DNA of 64,000 nt, from contig NC_081143.1 in NCBI RefSeq assembly GCF_958295425.1, positions 11,598,094 to 11,662,093 on the forward strand, read 5' to 3'. Of the stretch, positions 1 through 12,469 are shown in pieces. Under the pieces are notes generated by a model, which was given only the letters and a program-made list of their open reading frames with translations, did no database searches and was not told the origin of the DNA. The translations under genes were made by a program, and so were the position numbers. Position 1 is the stretch's first letter. Every line of letters starts with the position of its first letter. This DNA comes from Solea solea. Its lineage: Eukaryota; Chordata; Actinopteri; Pleuronectiformes; Soleidae.

Positions 1-841
1 GTGGAGCTCTGCTTCAAGAAATGTGGTGGGCTAAAGTGCTAAAAAAAAAAAAAAAAAAGGCACGGAGGAAGAGGCAAACTGCAAAATCTCACACACTTGA
101 TTAAACTGCTCCATGCTGTGAAAAAGCACATTCATTTGTATTTAAGTGGCACAACATGATAATTACCTGGGCTGGCTTTCTGCAGAGTTGCATGATACCC
201 TGTGGGTTTAGCAACAAGGCCTAGTTTCCCCTCAGCCCCTGCTCCCCTCATCCATCTCACTGGTCTGGATGATGTAGCGATGCCTTCACTCGTGGCCCTA
301 CCTCTGCGAATGTTAATAATCATACACACTCTTGCCGCTGTCTTATCTGCATTCCCAGCACTTATCAGTGGGATATGGTCTTCAAATGATAAACGCTGTG
401 AGCAAGAAAACAACCAGGTGTGCTGCTTTAATAATCCATCAGTTCTTGTATCAGACTCTGTGTCCGTGTGTTCAGAACAGAGAAGATTAGGACAATAAGC
501 ATCCAGCTGACTGCATAGATACATAATGAATATTACTGCTCACTCCAGAGCGCAGAACGAATGAAAAGGTGAGTCACAACTCGACCACTGTACTGAAAGG
601 AATTCATTACGGAGAGCACTCTCCATACACTCACATTTCCATTATGTATTTACACAGACATGTAAAAAAAAGACAAGAAGTAGCACAAGATCCATCCCCT
701 TTAAGATAATTGAAAGGCTGAGTCTATAGGCAGGCCGCACCCTGAAAGTGGGGCATTAATCGTAATTCATTAAAAGTTATATAATCTACCCCATATGTTA
801 CACACAACCAGGGTTTCATTGAAGGACCAGATTAGATTGAT

Positions 842-1347
842 TTAAAAGGATAATTCAACAAATAGTTGAAGTCTGGTTGAACAAGTTAGTGACAATTGGT
901 GTTGACTGTACTTTGCATGACCTCTGTGGTAGGAACCAACTTGAGATACGGAGGCTCGCATTCACCAAAAAAAAAAGTAAAAACTGATTTTACACACTTT
1001 AACAATAAAATAATAGGACAAATAAAATGTAATATCTGCTTTGTCGTGTTGTTTGACAGCCATGTCCACCTGGCAACTGAAATCTGAAATCTGCTCACTG
1101 TCCCACAACAAAGAAAATGTTCTCTTTTTACCGCTAAATCCGAATTGAACTTACTGAATTACTATAGCTGTGCATCAACAAATTCTTCGGGCAGTAATAT
1201 AAAATCACTTGTTTTCTCTATCGACTTTTGTGTGGCAAACATTCTTATGATATCGTGGACTTAAGCATGCAGTTATTTTATTATGAGAGCCTTAAATGCT
1301 AAAAGGCTGATTCCACTCACTGTAACAGGTCTGAACTATCCCTTTAA
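842..1347. mobile_element. Short non-autonomous DNA transposon (MITE) with inverted ends
   Basis: The left end reads TTAAAAGGATAATTCAAC. The right end, reverse complemented, reads TTAAAGGGATAGTTCAGA, which agrees at about 15 of 18 positions. The roughly 500-bp interior has no coding capacity. Ends built on 'TTAAAGGGATAGTTCA' are very common among fish MITEs. The target duplication was not resolved; TTAA or TA is possible. Confidence 0.6.
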
Positions 1348-2219
1348 GTGAGTCCCCTCCCACTCATTTTGTATGAGACGTGCAGTGTATTTACACACCA
1401 GATCCACACTACTGCGACTATCTGAGTTCAGTGGTGAACCCAGGTGTTTGCACAATGAAGATTATCTCACTAATGTTGGCATTTTGCAGCTTTTACCCTT
1501 TTTTTTGTTTTCTCTCTGACGAAAAGGTCAAGCTAACATTTATGCTCTCATGCTGTGACACCTCTGGGATAATGTGGGATAATGAAAAGGCCGTAGGCAT
1601 ATGGTTACTCCTGCTAACATGCTGCACTCGTCAACTTGTTTTTCCTTCCATGCGAGAAGATAAAACAAGGAAAATAGAAGCCATTGTGAATGGTAATGCA
1701 ATCAGTGGGAAAACAAATGTATCATAAGAGTGTAGGGTTAGTTTATTTTAAATCAAAAATGAGCTTGTAAAATTGCATTCTGGAATGTTTTCAGGATGGA
1801 GCATAAAAGGTTTGGTAAAAAAATTTAAAAAAAATTGCGATTTCGATTAACAGCTACACTGTGATCTCATTTCTAAATGACAACGATTATTCTGCATTTT
1901 ATTTCATGAGCTGCATCACAAATAAACAATCGTATTTTCTTCTCTGAGTTTCTCACTCTAAACGCAGCCTTGTCGCTGCCTTGTCTATCAACACATGAAG
2001 CCTTTGCATCACGTGGTTCAGTGGAGGTGAAGCCTGTCTGCAGTTGAGAGTTTACAAGCAGCCGGGCTGAGTGAGTGCGGCACAAAACATACGAGAAAGT
2101 GTGTGCTAAGGAGAAATAAATACAAATTGGATGCTGATGAAAACCCAGGTGGTAGTGGTGAGAATCACACAACCACCCGACCCGAGCTTGTGCCGAAAAA
2201 AGGTTTGCATTCGGCTTGC

Positions 2220-2535
2220 CGCTCGCGATCACAGGGTTTCAGCATTGCTGTCTCTAAATACACCAGACTCGTCCTTAATTATGAGATTTTAGACAGTTCC
2301 ATTGCTAAATGTTGGGGATTAACCCACATTTTCAGGATTGTTAAGTCTTTTTAACTGATCTACAGTTCAGCATTGTTCGCTTTGATTCTTGTGCCTCTTC
2401 CTGTGGCGGCACTCTGACCACTCAGTGCACGACAGTCTCACGACAGGTACTAAAAAAAGTAGCAGGTACCAGGTACTACCACTAATGGAAAAGCAACTGG
2501 AAAAGTAACTGTGCCGCACCGTGTCCGATTTGTGA
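2220..2535 (+). repeat. MITE-like dispersed repeat, copy 1 (left part missing)
   Basis: It shares a long collinear block with 14565-14860 and 20358-20703. Shared landmarks are 'TGTCTCTAAATACACCAGAC', 'TAACTGATCTACAGTTC', 'CTTCCTGTGGCGGCACTCTG' and a 'GGTACTA...CTAATGGAAA' end. The left end seen in the 20137 copy is absent. No coding potential was seen. Confidence 0.5.
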
Positions 2536-3258
2536 AAAAGTCAATTCAAAGCACAATTCACTTTTGTTTCCAGAATCGTGCAGCCCTAGTAGATAATATC
2601 ATGCAACACTTGGTACCAAAACAACGGCATTTTGGCATGAAGCCGTGCTATCAGGCAGCTCCATAAAAAGTGAAGATGGTGGATTGCTGTTGTGATCTGT
2701 GATGCCAAAACAGTAAGGGACAAGAAAAAGAACATTTTACCAGATGATCAAAGAGGTCCAGAGTTGAATCTCTGCCATACAACAAGGGCAAAGGCTTGGT
2801 TTTATCATTTCAAAGTAGAATAGCTGCCATTAAAAAAAGAAGTCTGGCATCAAATAATCTTTTTAAACTATGCACTTTCTCGCACATGGTGAGAGGAAAG
2901 ATTTCCAAATATTATTGTCCTGTTTAAGAATCAAGATTTTGTTATTGTCATTATGAGGACACAAGGAAATTTTGCACTGACTCCCGGCTTAAAACATGAT
3001 TTATGAGCCTTTTCAACAACTGGTATGTTCTGTTTCAGAGTTACACCAACCTTAAATGACACATTAGCAGTGGATATCAAAAGGCAAACCCTCAAAGTCA
3101 TCCAAATTAATCTTGTTTCCTAACATTTTGTGGGGAAAAAAAAATCTTATTGGGATTTCCTGACAAGTGTTATTGTAATTTCATTAGCCACATATTGTTT
3201 TTCAGTCAAGCTTCATCAGTTCAGTATGCACTGTATTTCCAGCATGATTATGGCAATA

Positions 3259-3510
3259 CCACACGAGATACCTGTCAGGGTCAAGCTGTATAGTTTATTT
3301 GTGTTTTTTTGTGTGTCATTTCCTGTTTTATTTTGGTAGCCGGTTTTCATTCCCAACATCCTGCTTGTGTGATTGCTCTGCAGGCCCTAATTCCTTGCAC
3401 TTGTGTCTCATTGTATCTTCCCCTCCCTGACTGTGTATATATTAGATGTTTTCCTTACCTTACCTTCACTGCCAGATTGTCTTGTCTTGTTTGAACTTTT
3501 CCCGCGTGTC
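3259..3510. repeat. T-rich dispersed repeat, unclassified
   Basis: This is a strongly T-biased plus strand ('CATTTCCTGTTTTATTTTGG', 'CTTGTCTTGTTTGAAC') of a style that recurs in fish genomes. Similar T-rich blocks occur at 40418-40690 and 60225-60430. The short open frames at 3130-3494 here are products of this composition. It could be an old LTR or a MITE; neither end is defined. Confidence 0.35.
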
Positions 3511-4612
3511 TGTTTTAAAGTAATATTGTCTATTCGAATAACACCTTAAAAACATTACCCTTTATAATGTAATGAAAGGATGAGAATTTAAAGATGTAAA
3601 GTGTTTTCAACATAAATATGTTTTTGTAATGATATCAAATCTAAAACAATCAAAAAGCCGGTGTTGAATTGCGCCCATTTGCAATTTGCTAATTGCATTT
3701 AGGCAAACTGTGATTTTTATTTGCAGTCTTAATTCGGATGCATCACCAAATGTCCTCATAGTTTCAAGAATATGTTTAAGCGATGCTGGAGGGTCTGATG
3801 ATGAAGTATATGGTCTGCAATAAACTGCTGTCTTGTTTTTTAACCATAACAGAAATAACAGATTTCATCAAGGATCTCAAACTTAAATGATCCGGGGGCT
3901 AGTGTCTAGTTTGGTCTGCAAATAAAGTGTTTAGGAAAAAAACTGTTCAATAAGGGTGGGAGATATAAGCTTAAAATGATATCACAATATTCCATCACGA
4001 TACTGCCGTAATAATATTCATGACAATATCTCAGAAGATTGCAAAATTAGTGAGAAGGGGTTTGTTTTGATATGGAAGGATACATAGTTCACAATACAAA
4101 ACATAATTATGATACAAATTTATTTTATTTTGTATCATATTGTATTAAAATCTTGTATCAAAACTGTAATAATTTGAAATAAAACAGACAAAAACAATTG
4201 AAAATGATTTGACATCAAGTGGTGGACCACAGGAAATTGACTGGTATGTGGGCACAGTTTGAAACCTCTGCGTTTTAAGTTCTCTGAAGTTTTTCTTCTT
4301 CAGTCTTCAGGTAAAGTCATTCATTCAACTATACATGGCCTCTCTTGGATCTAGCTAGCAGAGAATGAATCCCTGTGGCTGGCAGTGACATTGTACAATA
4401 ATTAAGGTTGGGCTATATCCATGTTTTGATACAGTGAAACCCTCCACAGTTTCTCGGGGTATGACTCATTAAAATGACACCACAGGGTTAGAGGGTTAGA
4501 GTGCCAAAAATAAATGTAATTAAATTTGGAAAGTAACAATAAATGTCAAAGGCAGCAAAGACACAACAGTTACTACCCATGTGTTTACTTCAGGAGCTAT
4601 TAACAAATACAG

Positions 4613-5502
4613 TACTGAGCAAACGGTTTTGGCAGGTGTTGGGGAAACAAAGTACAGAATGCTTTCACAAATAGAAATTCTAATGGTTTGTTTTTACCAA
4701 TTCACAAAATACAGAGTGGGCTAATGAAAGGAAAATATAAATTGCATAAATTCTTCTCTCGGTGACTTGCACCCAGTTTTTTGCAGGAAGTCAGCAGTTG
4801 GGTTTCTCTAGACATCTTGGAGAACTAACCACAGATCTTCTGTGGATGTAAACTGTTTTAAATCATGTTGTCTTATCATGTAATGTGAATGGTGTTGAGA
4901 TTAGAGGTCTTGTGCAGGTTTCACCATCACTTCCAGTACTCTTTGAGTTTTTGTTTTTCTTCCCAGTACTCCTTCTTTACTGAGAAGATGTTCTTAATGG
5001 CATTGGCTGTATGTTTAGGCTCAGTCAGAAGAAGCCTCCCTGATGGTGAATACATCTCTGCTTGTATTTTTCAGCATTAAGGACACCATTAATCCTGACC
5101 TAAACGACCACTGTGCTTCACTGTTGCCCATAGTCATTATTGTACTGCTCTCAGCTCTTCAAACTGCATTCTGCTACTGCTAAACATTTCAACAATTGCA
5201 TGTTAGAGATCATCTAGTCCACATCTCTTCCATTAAGCCTACTTCAGTTCTCAGTTCCCTGGACATTAGATGGGTTTACCTGGGCCCCACAGGTTTCTGA
5301 CAGTTCTGAGGTGATGGCACTGTTGCACATCTTCCCATTTTCAAGGTAAGCCAACCACTGCTTCTACAGCCCAAACATTTCCCATTTTTCCCATTCAACT
5401 TCAAAAGAGACTGAACAGCCTATCTTGAACCTTGCATATCTTGACCTTGCTTGTGAAGTGCAACTACCTTGTGTCTTGTTGCTGTACTCAGTCTTGCTGT
5501 GA
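4613..5502 (-). pseudogene. Decayed Tc1/mariner-type transposon with transposase relic
   Basis: The segment reads as the reverse complement of a Tc1-like element common in fish. Near 5498-5500 the minus strand encodes a start resembling ARLSTATRHKVV, but the initiating ATG has become ACA. The other edge at 4613-4647 resembles the element's end ('GAGCAAACGGTTTTGGCAGG'). At about 890 bp it is shorter than the 1.3-1.6 kb usual for such elements. Several internal blocks are missing and stops interrupt all frames, so it is inactive. The end beyond 5502 is not recognisable. Confidence 0.65.
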
Positions 5503-5509
5503 AATGTTC

Positions 5510-7100
5510 TTCTGTGAGTTCACTTTTTGTAAAAAATAAAAATAAACAATTAGATTTTATGACCGGGAAAGCCTTCTTACTTTACAGCATTGTTGCAAAT
5601 CTATCTAAAACATTGCACAGCACTGCATATAATTACCCTGAAAATGTTAACGTTTACATTTTTACATCCTACAAGCACTTCACCCTCTCTGTTGCAGCTC
5701 ATAACTTTTACTATTTATTTGTTATTATATCCAAGATGCATGGCTCTCCGCTACTGTCTTAGACTTTTTTGCTCTGAAATTATTCATTTAATCCAACCCC
5801 GGTTTTGGGTTTCCAGTTTATGTCAAATGTTCACCCTTTTTAGCGTAAAATAATCAAGAGTTAAAAATGTATGGTTTAAATATTCATTACATATTCTGTG
5901 CTGGAAATCTAAACAGCCAAGTTTCAGAACAAGGTTAAGTTATAAATTATGGAACGGTATGTCACTTCCACTACCATTAAGCCAGAATTGATTGCCTATC
6001 CTTGGTATCCCAGATGCTTAATCTCATTTTTAAATTATGAATTGTGGAATCAATTTGAATTTGTGGAATCAAATTGTGTAACGTAATTCTGGTCTAATCA
6101 AATATGAGGATGCTCAATCAACTCATTAGAATATTTTTAAACCTTGAAATTTGAAACCACATTTGTTCAAAGAAAAACAAAAGTGTAGATGGGATGTTGA
6201 AAATTTGAAAGGGGAAAAATTCAAAGGTTCAAAGGCTTGAAACTACAGTGGCTGACAGGGGCAAACGCACTGCAACGACCCAAAACAAATGCAGAAGGAA
6301 AAATGAGCTGCATATTCACAAACGCTGCGATTAAACAAAACACGTGCATCAACAGAAACACACTGCAAGAACAAAAATGTATTTCCCGAAATACACGCAG
6401 GACAGAAAACACCTGCATATTCAATAACGGAATGGCTCCGGGTCTGTGGGAGCCCTCACTGTTGTGCAGCTCTACGGGCAGCCGTTACGATACTCTGGGA
6501 CTACTTAATTCTTACTTTATTAAAAGACCTTTATTAAGAGGTTATCCTCCTGTAACCCCCGCTTTTTTTATGATCAGTGTTTTAACTCAGCAGTAGTTCG
6601 CTCTGGGCATAGAAAAGTATGCTTTTATTACGTCTCAAAGTTGATCATTTCGTATTAAAAGAGCAACTCTGTCTCTGAAACACAGCTGCGAGGAGATGTG
6701 CTTTCAAACGTGTACACAGATACGGTGATCTGAGTGTTTTAGTTGAAAAAAATATCATGCTCACCGGTGCAAACAGATGTGATGGACGAACCTTTTTTTT
6801 GCGGTTACAAAATTTGTGGTGCATAGTGTTTCAATATAGGACCCTGACCTTTACATTCAAACCATTGTCAAATGAGTTCACACAGTGCTGATTAAGTCAG
6901 CTCCACATAAATCTATCTGTGTTTCTCAGTATACAGTAGTAGTGTTTAGATCTCATGTCACCAGATGATAATCCATTATCATCTGGGAAATTATAATTTA
7001 ATTATCATTATTGTTAAACACAGGAAATTATTATTTTTACATCACAACTCAAAGCATCTACAAAGCACTTCATTTGTAAACATATAAAGTTTGCATGCCA
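5510..7100. other. No supported gene
   Basis: AT-rich sequence with only short chance reading frames. Around 6230-6440 there is an A-rich, C/A-biased stretch ('AACACCTGCATATTC' type words), but no splice structure or protein family was recognised. Confidence 0.6.
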
Positions 7101-7104
7101 GCAT

Positions 7105-7970
7105 ATTCGCTAGAGCATAAAATGTACAACACTGACACTGAGCATCATCATCATCACCATCATCATCATCACATACAGTAGGTCATTCCTGATGATGTGA
7201 CCCAAGTAGTTTACCTTTGTTACAACACTCAGCTCTTGCTCAGTTAAATAAAAAGAGGGAAATCTTAACTTCTGGACCTCCTTTGATCTGGCAATCATAA
7301 CGACACGCTCTTTGGGATCAAATTTGACGTCATACTGCATTCCCTCATTTGAACAAACTCACAACAATTGCACTATATGGCAACATAACAATTAAATCCT
7401 TAGCATACATCAGATGATTAAAAAGCCTGCCCCCCATACATCCAGTCTTACACTCATGTAATTTCCGAGACAAAGTGTCCATGTATAAATTAAAAAGAAC
7501 ATTTTTGGTCAGGACCACATGTTCACTGCCAACTTCCCAATTGCATGGTAAACTCGACACAATTAAATATTTCTAAAATGTTTCCCCCATAACTCAGCAA
7601 TATTTGCATCTTCAGAGATCTCATCAATATAGATGGCAAAGACGTCTTGCTATTATTAATAACGTGAACATCTTTCCAGAATTTATGAACATCATTCTGC
7701 TGACGTTTTCTGGCCATGGAATTTGCCCTCATCATCTTCTCATTCCTTTTAATAAAATGTAAAGCATATTTAAACCTGGTGTTTGCCTTTTTTTTCTTAT
7801 GCTCAAATTCTGGGCCATATCTAACTTTCCCAACTAATACGCAGTTGTGAAAAGCTTATTCAGCCTCAGCATGAAGATCAGACGCATATGCATTCCATCC
7901 TGGCCTGATCTTTTGTTGCCTTTTTTCTTGGATAAAATCTTACTATGTTGCAAGTCAGACTTCAAAACTT
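7105..7970 (-). pseudogene. Internally deleted LINE reverse-transcriptase fragment
   Basis: Reading the minus strand from about 7915 gives PGWNAYASDLHAEAE, a stop, then GPEFEHKKKKANTRFKYALH and MARKRQQNDVHKFWKDVHVI. This is the linker that precedes the reverse-transcriptase domain in a fish non-LTR element. The next recognisable block, VLFNLYMDTLSRKLHECKTG followed by LFNHLMYAKDLIVM, is the late palm region. It carries K where the catalytic YADD motif should have its first D. A last block (YDVKFDPKERVVMIARSKE, then VVTKVNYLGHIIRNDL) follows in another frame. The finger and early palm segment between FNCVEF and VLFNLY is deleted. The stop, frameshifts, deletion and altered active site mark it as dead. 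The exact LINE clade was not assigned. Confidence 0.75.
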
Positions 7971-8531
7971 GAGTGCCCTGATAAACTTATGTAGTAGTTT
8001 AACAAAGTAGTAGTTTAAAGTAGTAAACAATGTTTATTAACAACAGGTCTAGGGACCCCAAGGGTTCCAAGAGGTCCCTAAAAAAAAAAAATGAAATATA
8101 AATATAAATTTCATAAAAATGAAAAACAAGAAATGTAATACACAAATAATAATAACAAAATACATTTAAGTGGCTCTGTGTTGGTGTGGATGGTTCAGTC
8201 TGTTACTGAATGAGCTGAATGATGATAATGATGTGATCATCGTCATACCTCTGACCAATTATACTTAGGGCCCCCAAAAGCTTAGCAGCGGCCCTGCACA
8301 TCAGGTTGGTTTGTTATACATATTAATAGCAGATGCTCACATATTCCAGCTTATTAGACGATCATCTGATCGAACACAAGTTTCGATGTGCGTAACATTT
8401 GCATTTGAAAACAACAATTCTGAGCTAAAGCTAATACCAATATAGCCACATAACGTTCTGAAATACAGTGTCCAGCATGAAAAAAACACTTACTAATGTA
8501 ACTTAGATTAACGACGTTAACGAAAACTCAC

Positions 8532-8604
8532 CCCATAAGAAGAAGTCAACGTGTCCAGTTATTCTCATGTCCTGCCACTCTCTTTCGGCCGCTTTATAAT
8601 CCAT
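8532..8604 (-). other. Possible short first coding exon (unproven)
   Basis: On the minus strand an ATG at 8604 opens the peptide MDYKAAEREWQDMRITGHVD plus FFLW. It runs straight into a consensus donor (ATGGG|GTGAGT at 8532/8531). The upstream 150 bp are locally CpG-rich, with GCTAGC/GTTAGC words often seen in fish 5' leaders. The frame is also open upstream of the ATG. I recognise no family and found no downstream exon. It could be a relic of an inserted retrocopy or a chance frame. Confidence 0.2.
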
Positions 8605-9569
8605 CCGTTTGTGGAGAAAGTCCGCTAGCTCAAATGCTAACGTGTTAGCATAACGTCCGCTAGCATAGCAGAAGTGAGCTCGGTGTCCGCATGACCAGAA
8701 GCCTCTGTCTTCGTTAAGAAGTACTTCTGCACTAGTACTTTAGGTCTTCTGCCATGTGTTTTTCCTTGTCCATCTTCATTCAAAGGTGAAAACACACGCA
8801 TCTTCTCAGTAACAGTAATAAGCAGCAGTCACAGTGAGCTGCATATTAAGTAGCCATGTGTTTCCTCTGTGAGGAGCAGCTGATTGGCCGAAAAAACAAA
8901 CAATACAAAGTGTATAGTTTTAAGACCCATAATAATAAGTTATATGACACAACTTTCATGATTATATCACAGTCCAGTCTTAATTGCCCCAGCCTCAGAA
9001 ACACTATCATTCCTTGTCACCATGAGACTTTTTAAATCAAAGCTTCTCTCTGGCTCATATCATCTGCCATGTTGCATTCCGCAGTAACTTTAAAAGAGTT
9101 ATATCATTTCTGGGCACTGTCTATCTATTGGCAAGTCACAAGCTGCCTCGTCAGCACCCCGGTCACCAGACGCTTCTTCTGCTGTGTTGGTATTTAGGAT
9201 AATAGTTCCAAGCACCTGCCTTGCATTAGCCAAACCCGGTCTCCTCTGTAACCTGGGGGACAGGCAAACCTCTCATGACAGTCTCACATTTCTCGATTAT
9301 GTACAGGTGTTGATTTAAACTTGTAGTAATCATATGGAGAATGTTGCAAAGTCCTGTTTGTGCCTGTTGATATGTCCATGCTTAAGCTTTCATTTTTTTC
9401 CTTCTGACATCATTGGGTAGTCTATGAAAAAAAATCTATGGCAACATACGTGTGTGATAATCACAAAAAAATCTCCACTGATGTTGTTAAGGACAAACTA
9501 ATGAAAACATGACCTTTTACATGAGGTAAACATAAATAAATAAATAACCTATATGCACACCAATTTTTA

Positions 9570-9950
9570 AATCATTTATTATTATTTTTTTTACATGTTT
9601 CATATTATTAATTTAATTATTTTGTAATTAACAAAAGCGTATTGAATGTACAAAAAGGCTAAAACAAAAGTCTCTACAGAGTTGAGAGACTTTTATTATT
9701 TAATTAATTTATTATTATTGTTTTTACATGTTTCATATTGTTAATTTAATTCTTTTGTAATTAACAAAAGCGTGTTGAATGAACTAAAAGGCTAAAACAA
9801 AAGTCTCTACAGAGTTGAGAGACTTTTATTATTTAATTAATTTATTATTATTGTTTTTACATGTTTCATATTGTTAATTTAATTCTTTTGTAATTAACAA
9901 AAGCGTGTTGAATGAACAAAAAGGCTAAAACAAAAGTCTCTACAGAGTTG
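9570..9950. repeat. Tandem repeat, 133-bp unit, about 2.9 copies
   Basis: The word ACATGTTT recurs at 9593, 9726 and 9859, giving a period of exactly 133 bp. Copies 2 and 3 are almost identical; copy 1 is slightly diverged. Each unit contains two dyads: TTTTGT-AATTA-ACAAAA, and AAGTCTCT...AGAGACTT around a 9-base loop. In the last copy the second arm of the latter dyad is lost. Confidence 0.9.
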
Positions 9951-11050
9951 GGTGTTAGTTCATTTACCTGCAGTGTCCCCTTTACATCCATTACATCTAC
10001 TAACGGTTTCATTTGAGTTATATTAACAAATATGGGCCATGCTGGTGCGGCATGCTCGTGGACACAACAGCATCACTGCTCAAAACGTGTGTTGAAACAC
10101 TGCACTTGATTTGAGCCCTTTAACTGACCCCTTTCAAAGTCAAGTCATCTGATACATCGTTCATGTCAAGCATATTGAGTTTTTACTGTCCCTAAACCAC
10201 AAAAAATACAGCAGTCACAAAATCTGACTGTGGCTGAGCAGTTGTTTGCTTTTTTTTTTCCACTGCAGCCGCACTGATACTGAGCACCATTGATTATAAA
10301 GACCCACGATCAGTCTCTCTGTGACAGGACTGGGGCAACACTGCTACCTTCACACAGCATTGCTGGGATTTGGGAGGTTTAAGACTCGACTTTAGGGGAA
10401 AGAAAGGGTCGGCTAAACGCACTTCTTCATTAATCCATGGCTATGTATGATAAGCAATTGTTCAGGAGGACACCTCCATTAACAACGGCTACAAAACAAA
10501 AAGGTGATAAAGCTTGACATAAAAAAACAAACAACAAAACAACACACTGATGCTGACTTTTATGTGCTGCTCTCACTGCAGAAAATCACTGTGCTGTCGA
10601 TGCAGGCAAAAACAGACCTGCAAGCTGGGCTGTGTAAAGAAAGTGTGACACTGCATGTGTTCAGTTCAAGCTCAGTGGCGTGAATAAAACACGCAAAGAA
10701 AGAGAAATAACCAGAGATGCAGGTCGCAGTGGGGGCACTTGAAGACGACTCTATTCCAGCAGCAAGAAAAGGGCTGGTTGCTTAGCTTTTGAGATTAAAG
10801 TAAAGCAGACACCAGTGCATTTTATATTTTGTTGTATATTCATTTATAGCATGGTTCTCTTCAGAAGTTGCAGTATTTCTACTTTTATTTCACCTGCTGG
10901 AAGCAAAGTGCCCACTGGGGAAATGAATAGAGTGAACTTCCTGAGCTCGAGCTCTGATGGTTTCTTTGTCTGTTAAATAAGCCAAACCTGAACCATTCTT
11001 AATTCCGCGTCTTTCATTTGGTTGTTGTGTTACTCGCAACTCACACATCC
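9951..11050. other. No supported gene
   Basis: Ordinary non-coding sequence with short A-runs ('AAAAAACAAACAACAAAACA' near 10525). No repeat family or exon was recognised. Confidence 0.6.
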
Positions 11051-11129
11051 ATTAGCAGCAGCACACATTAACACATGAAGCAGCACGTTCTGCACATGTT
11101 ATGCGTAGATAAGCACACACACTCATACA

Positions 11130-11143
11130 CCCCCCCCCCCCCC
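11130..11143 (+). repeat. Poly(C) run, 14 bases
   Basis: An uninterrupted run of C that follows an AC-rich stretch. It is prone to sequencing or assembly length errors. Confidence 0.95.
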
Positions 11144-11489
11144 TTACAAGCACTAACTGTAGCACGTCTTGGCCATTTATCACCACTAATGTGACAGCGT
11201 GGGGAATCTGTAGTCCGCTGTCCTGAAATGACACAAACAGGAAGCAATACACACCGACGCAAACCCCGCTGCCTCTCATCGGAAGTCTGACACATGCCGA
11301 CAAGCAAAATAGAGCAGCAGCCTTGCTCCTCTGTAAATAAACCTGATCACAGGTGGCAACAGCTAAATGCAGGTGCCTCCTCTCAAAGATCCTGGAAAGT
11401 AATTATCAGCTCAGTGTATTGTGTCAAATATTATTGGCTGATCCACTGGATTCTTCTAAAGAAAGCCCAGGCTGTAATGTGATGAAAGC

Positions 11490-11690
11490 TTGTAGAGTGA
11501 TACAAATGATTCAAGCATGGACAATGGAAGGCAATGACATCCTTAAAATGCAGTGTTTGACCAGAGGAGCAGTAGAGTAGGCCGTTCGTTATCGCATGTA
11601 TAAGTTCAATATACTTTACAGTAAAATGTGAAGATTGCAACTGAATCAACAAATAGCCCATACCCATTTGCACTGGTTTCGGGGTTTAGT
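11490..11690. repeat. Dispersed repeat shared with 58660-58830
   Basis: Collinear similarity runs through 'TGTTTGACCAGAGGAGCAGT', 'TCGCATGTATAAGTTCAATA' and 'GTGAAGATTGCAACTG'. The counterpart at 58710-58805 has 'TGTTTGACCAAAGAGGCAGT' and 'TCACATGTATAATTTCAATA'. It is non-coding and its class is unknown. Confidence 0.5.
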
Positions 11691-11951
11691 TAAATTTTAA
11701 ACCTGTTTTTAAACATACTTTCTATTTTTTTTTCTGTTGTTGTAGATCAATCTCATCTCAAATTTGAACATACCACACCATCAGCACAAGAATGAACCAC
11801 TTTAAGGGAATCATCATTCTTAGTTCAACGATGGTTGAACCAACAAAGAGAATTTGTTTACATCCAACAGTTGATGCCATGTCTACATGAAACCATGACC
11901 ACCAATCAAATTCCACAGGAAAATATGACAGTTTCCACATCAAAAAAGCGC

Positions 11952-12175
11952 AGCCCCAAGGGCAGAACTAAGTGGAAAGGGAAACATGACTTGTAACTAG
12001 AAGGTTGGAGGTTTGAATCCCCATCAGGTCAAAAAAGTGCCGGGGTACTCCTGAGCAAGGTACCCAGCTCCAATTTCTCCCCAGGCACTGCTCAGTGGTT
12101 GCCTACCGCTCCCAGTAGAGGATGCATTACATGCAGAGCGGGATTTCCTTACTGGGATTAATAAAGTACCAGAAA
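11952..12175 (+). mobile_element. tRNA-derived SINE, family A
   Basis: The head 'AAGTGGAAAGGGAAACATGA' and a pol III B-box-like GGTTTGAATCC at 12010-12020 are followed by 'GGGGTACTCCTGAGCAAGGT'. It ends with 'GGGATTAATAAAGTACC'. The same order is found at 41679-41888 and, in part, at 47637-47735. Confidence 0.7.
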
Positions 12176-12469
12176 CATAAAATGAAAAATAAGCTACAGT
12201 GGAGTATAAATCAGGTGTCTTATACCTGATTTATACTCCAGCAAAACCACCTGATGCATTTCCCTGAGCAACGACTGCACCTTGTATTCATTATCACAAA
12301 GTGCCCGCTCCCTTTATTCCCTCTTTCAAACGCGGCACAGTTGCACTTTAGAAGTCGAGCTTTTACAACTGAATCCCGAACCTTTGAAATAGCAGTTTCA
12401 AAGTCACTTAAAGGGACTTTGGCAATAAATGGCTTCCTTATATACTGTCAAATTTATGCCAAATAGGAG

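Noticed and set aside
9570..9950. CRISPR-like array
   Set aside because: The 133-bp units are directly adjacent with no unique spacers, and the genome is eukaryotic.
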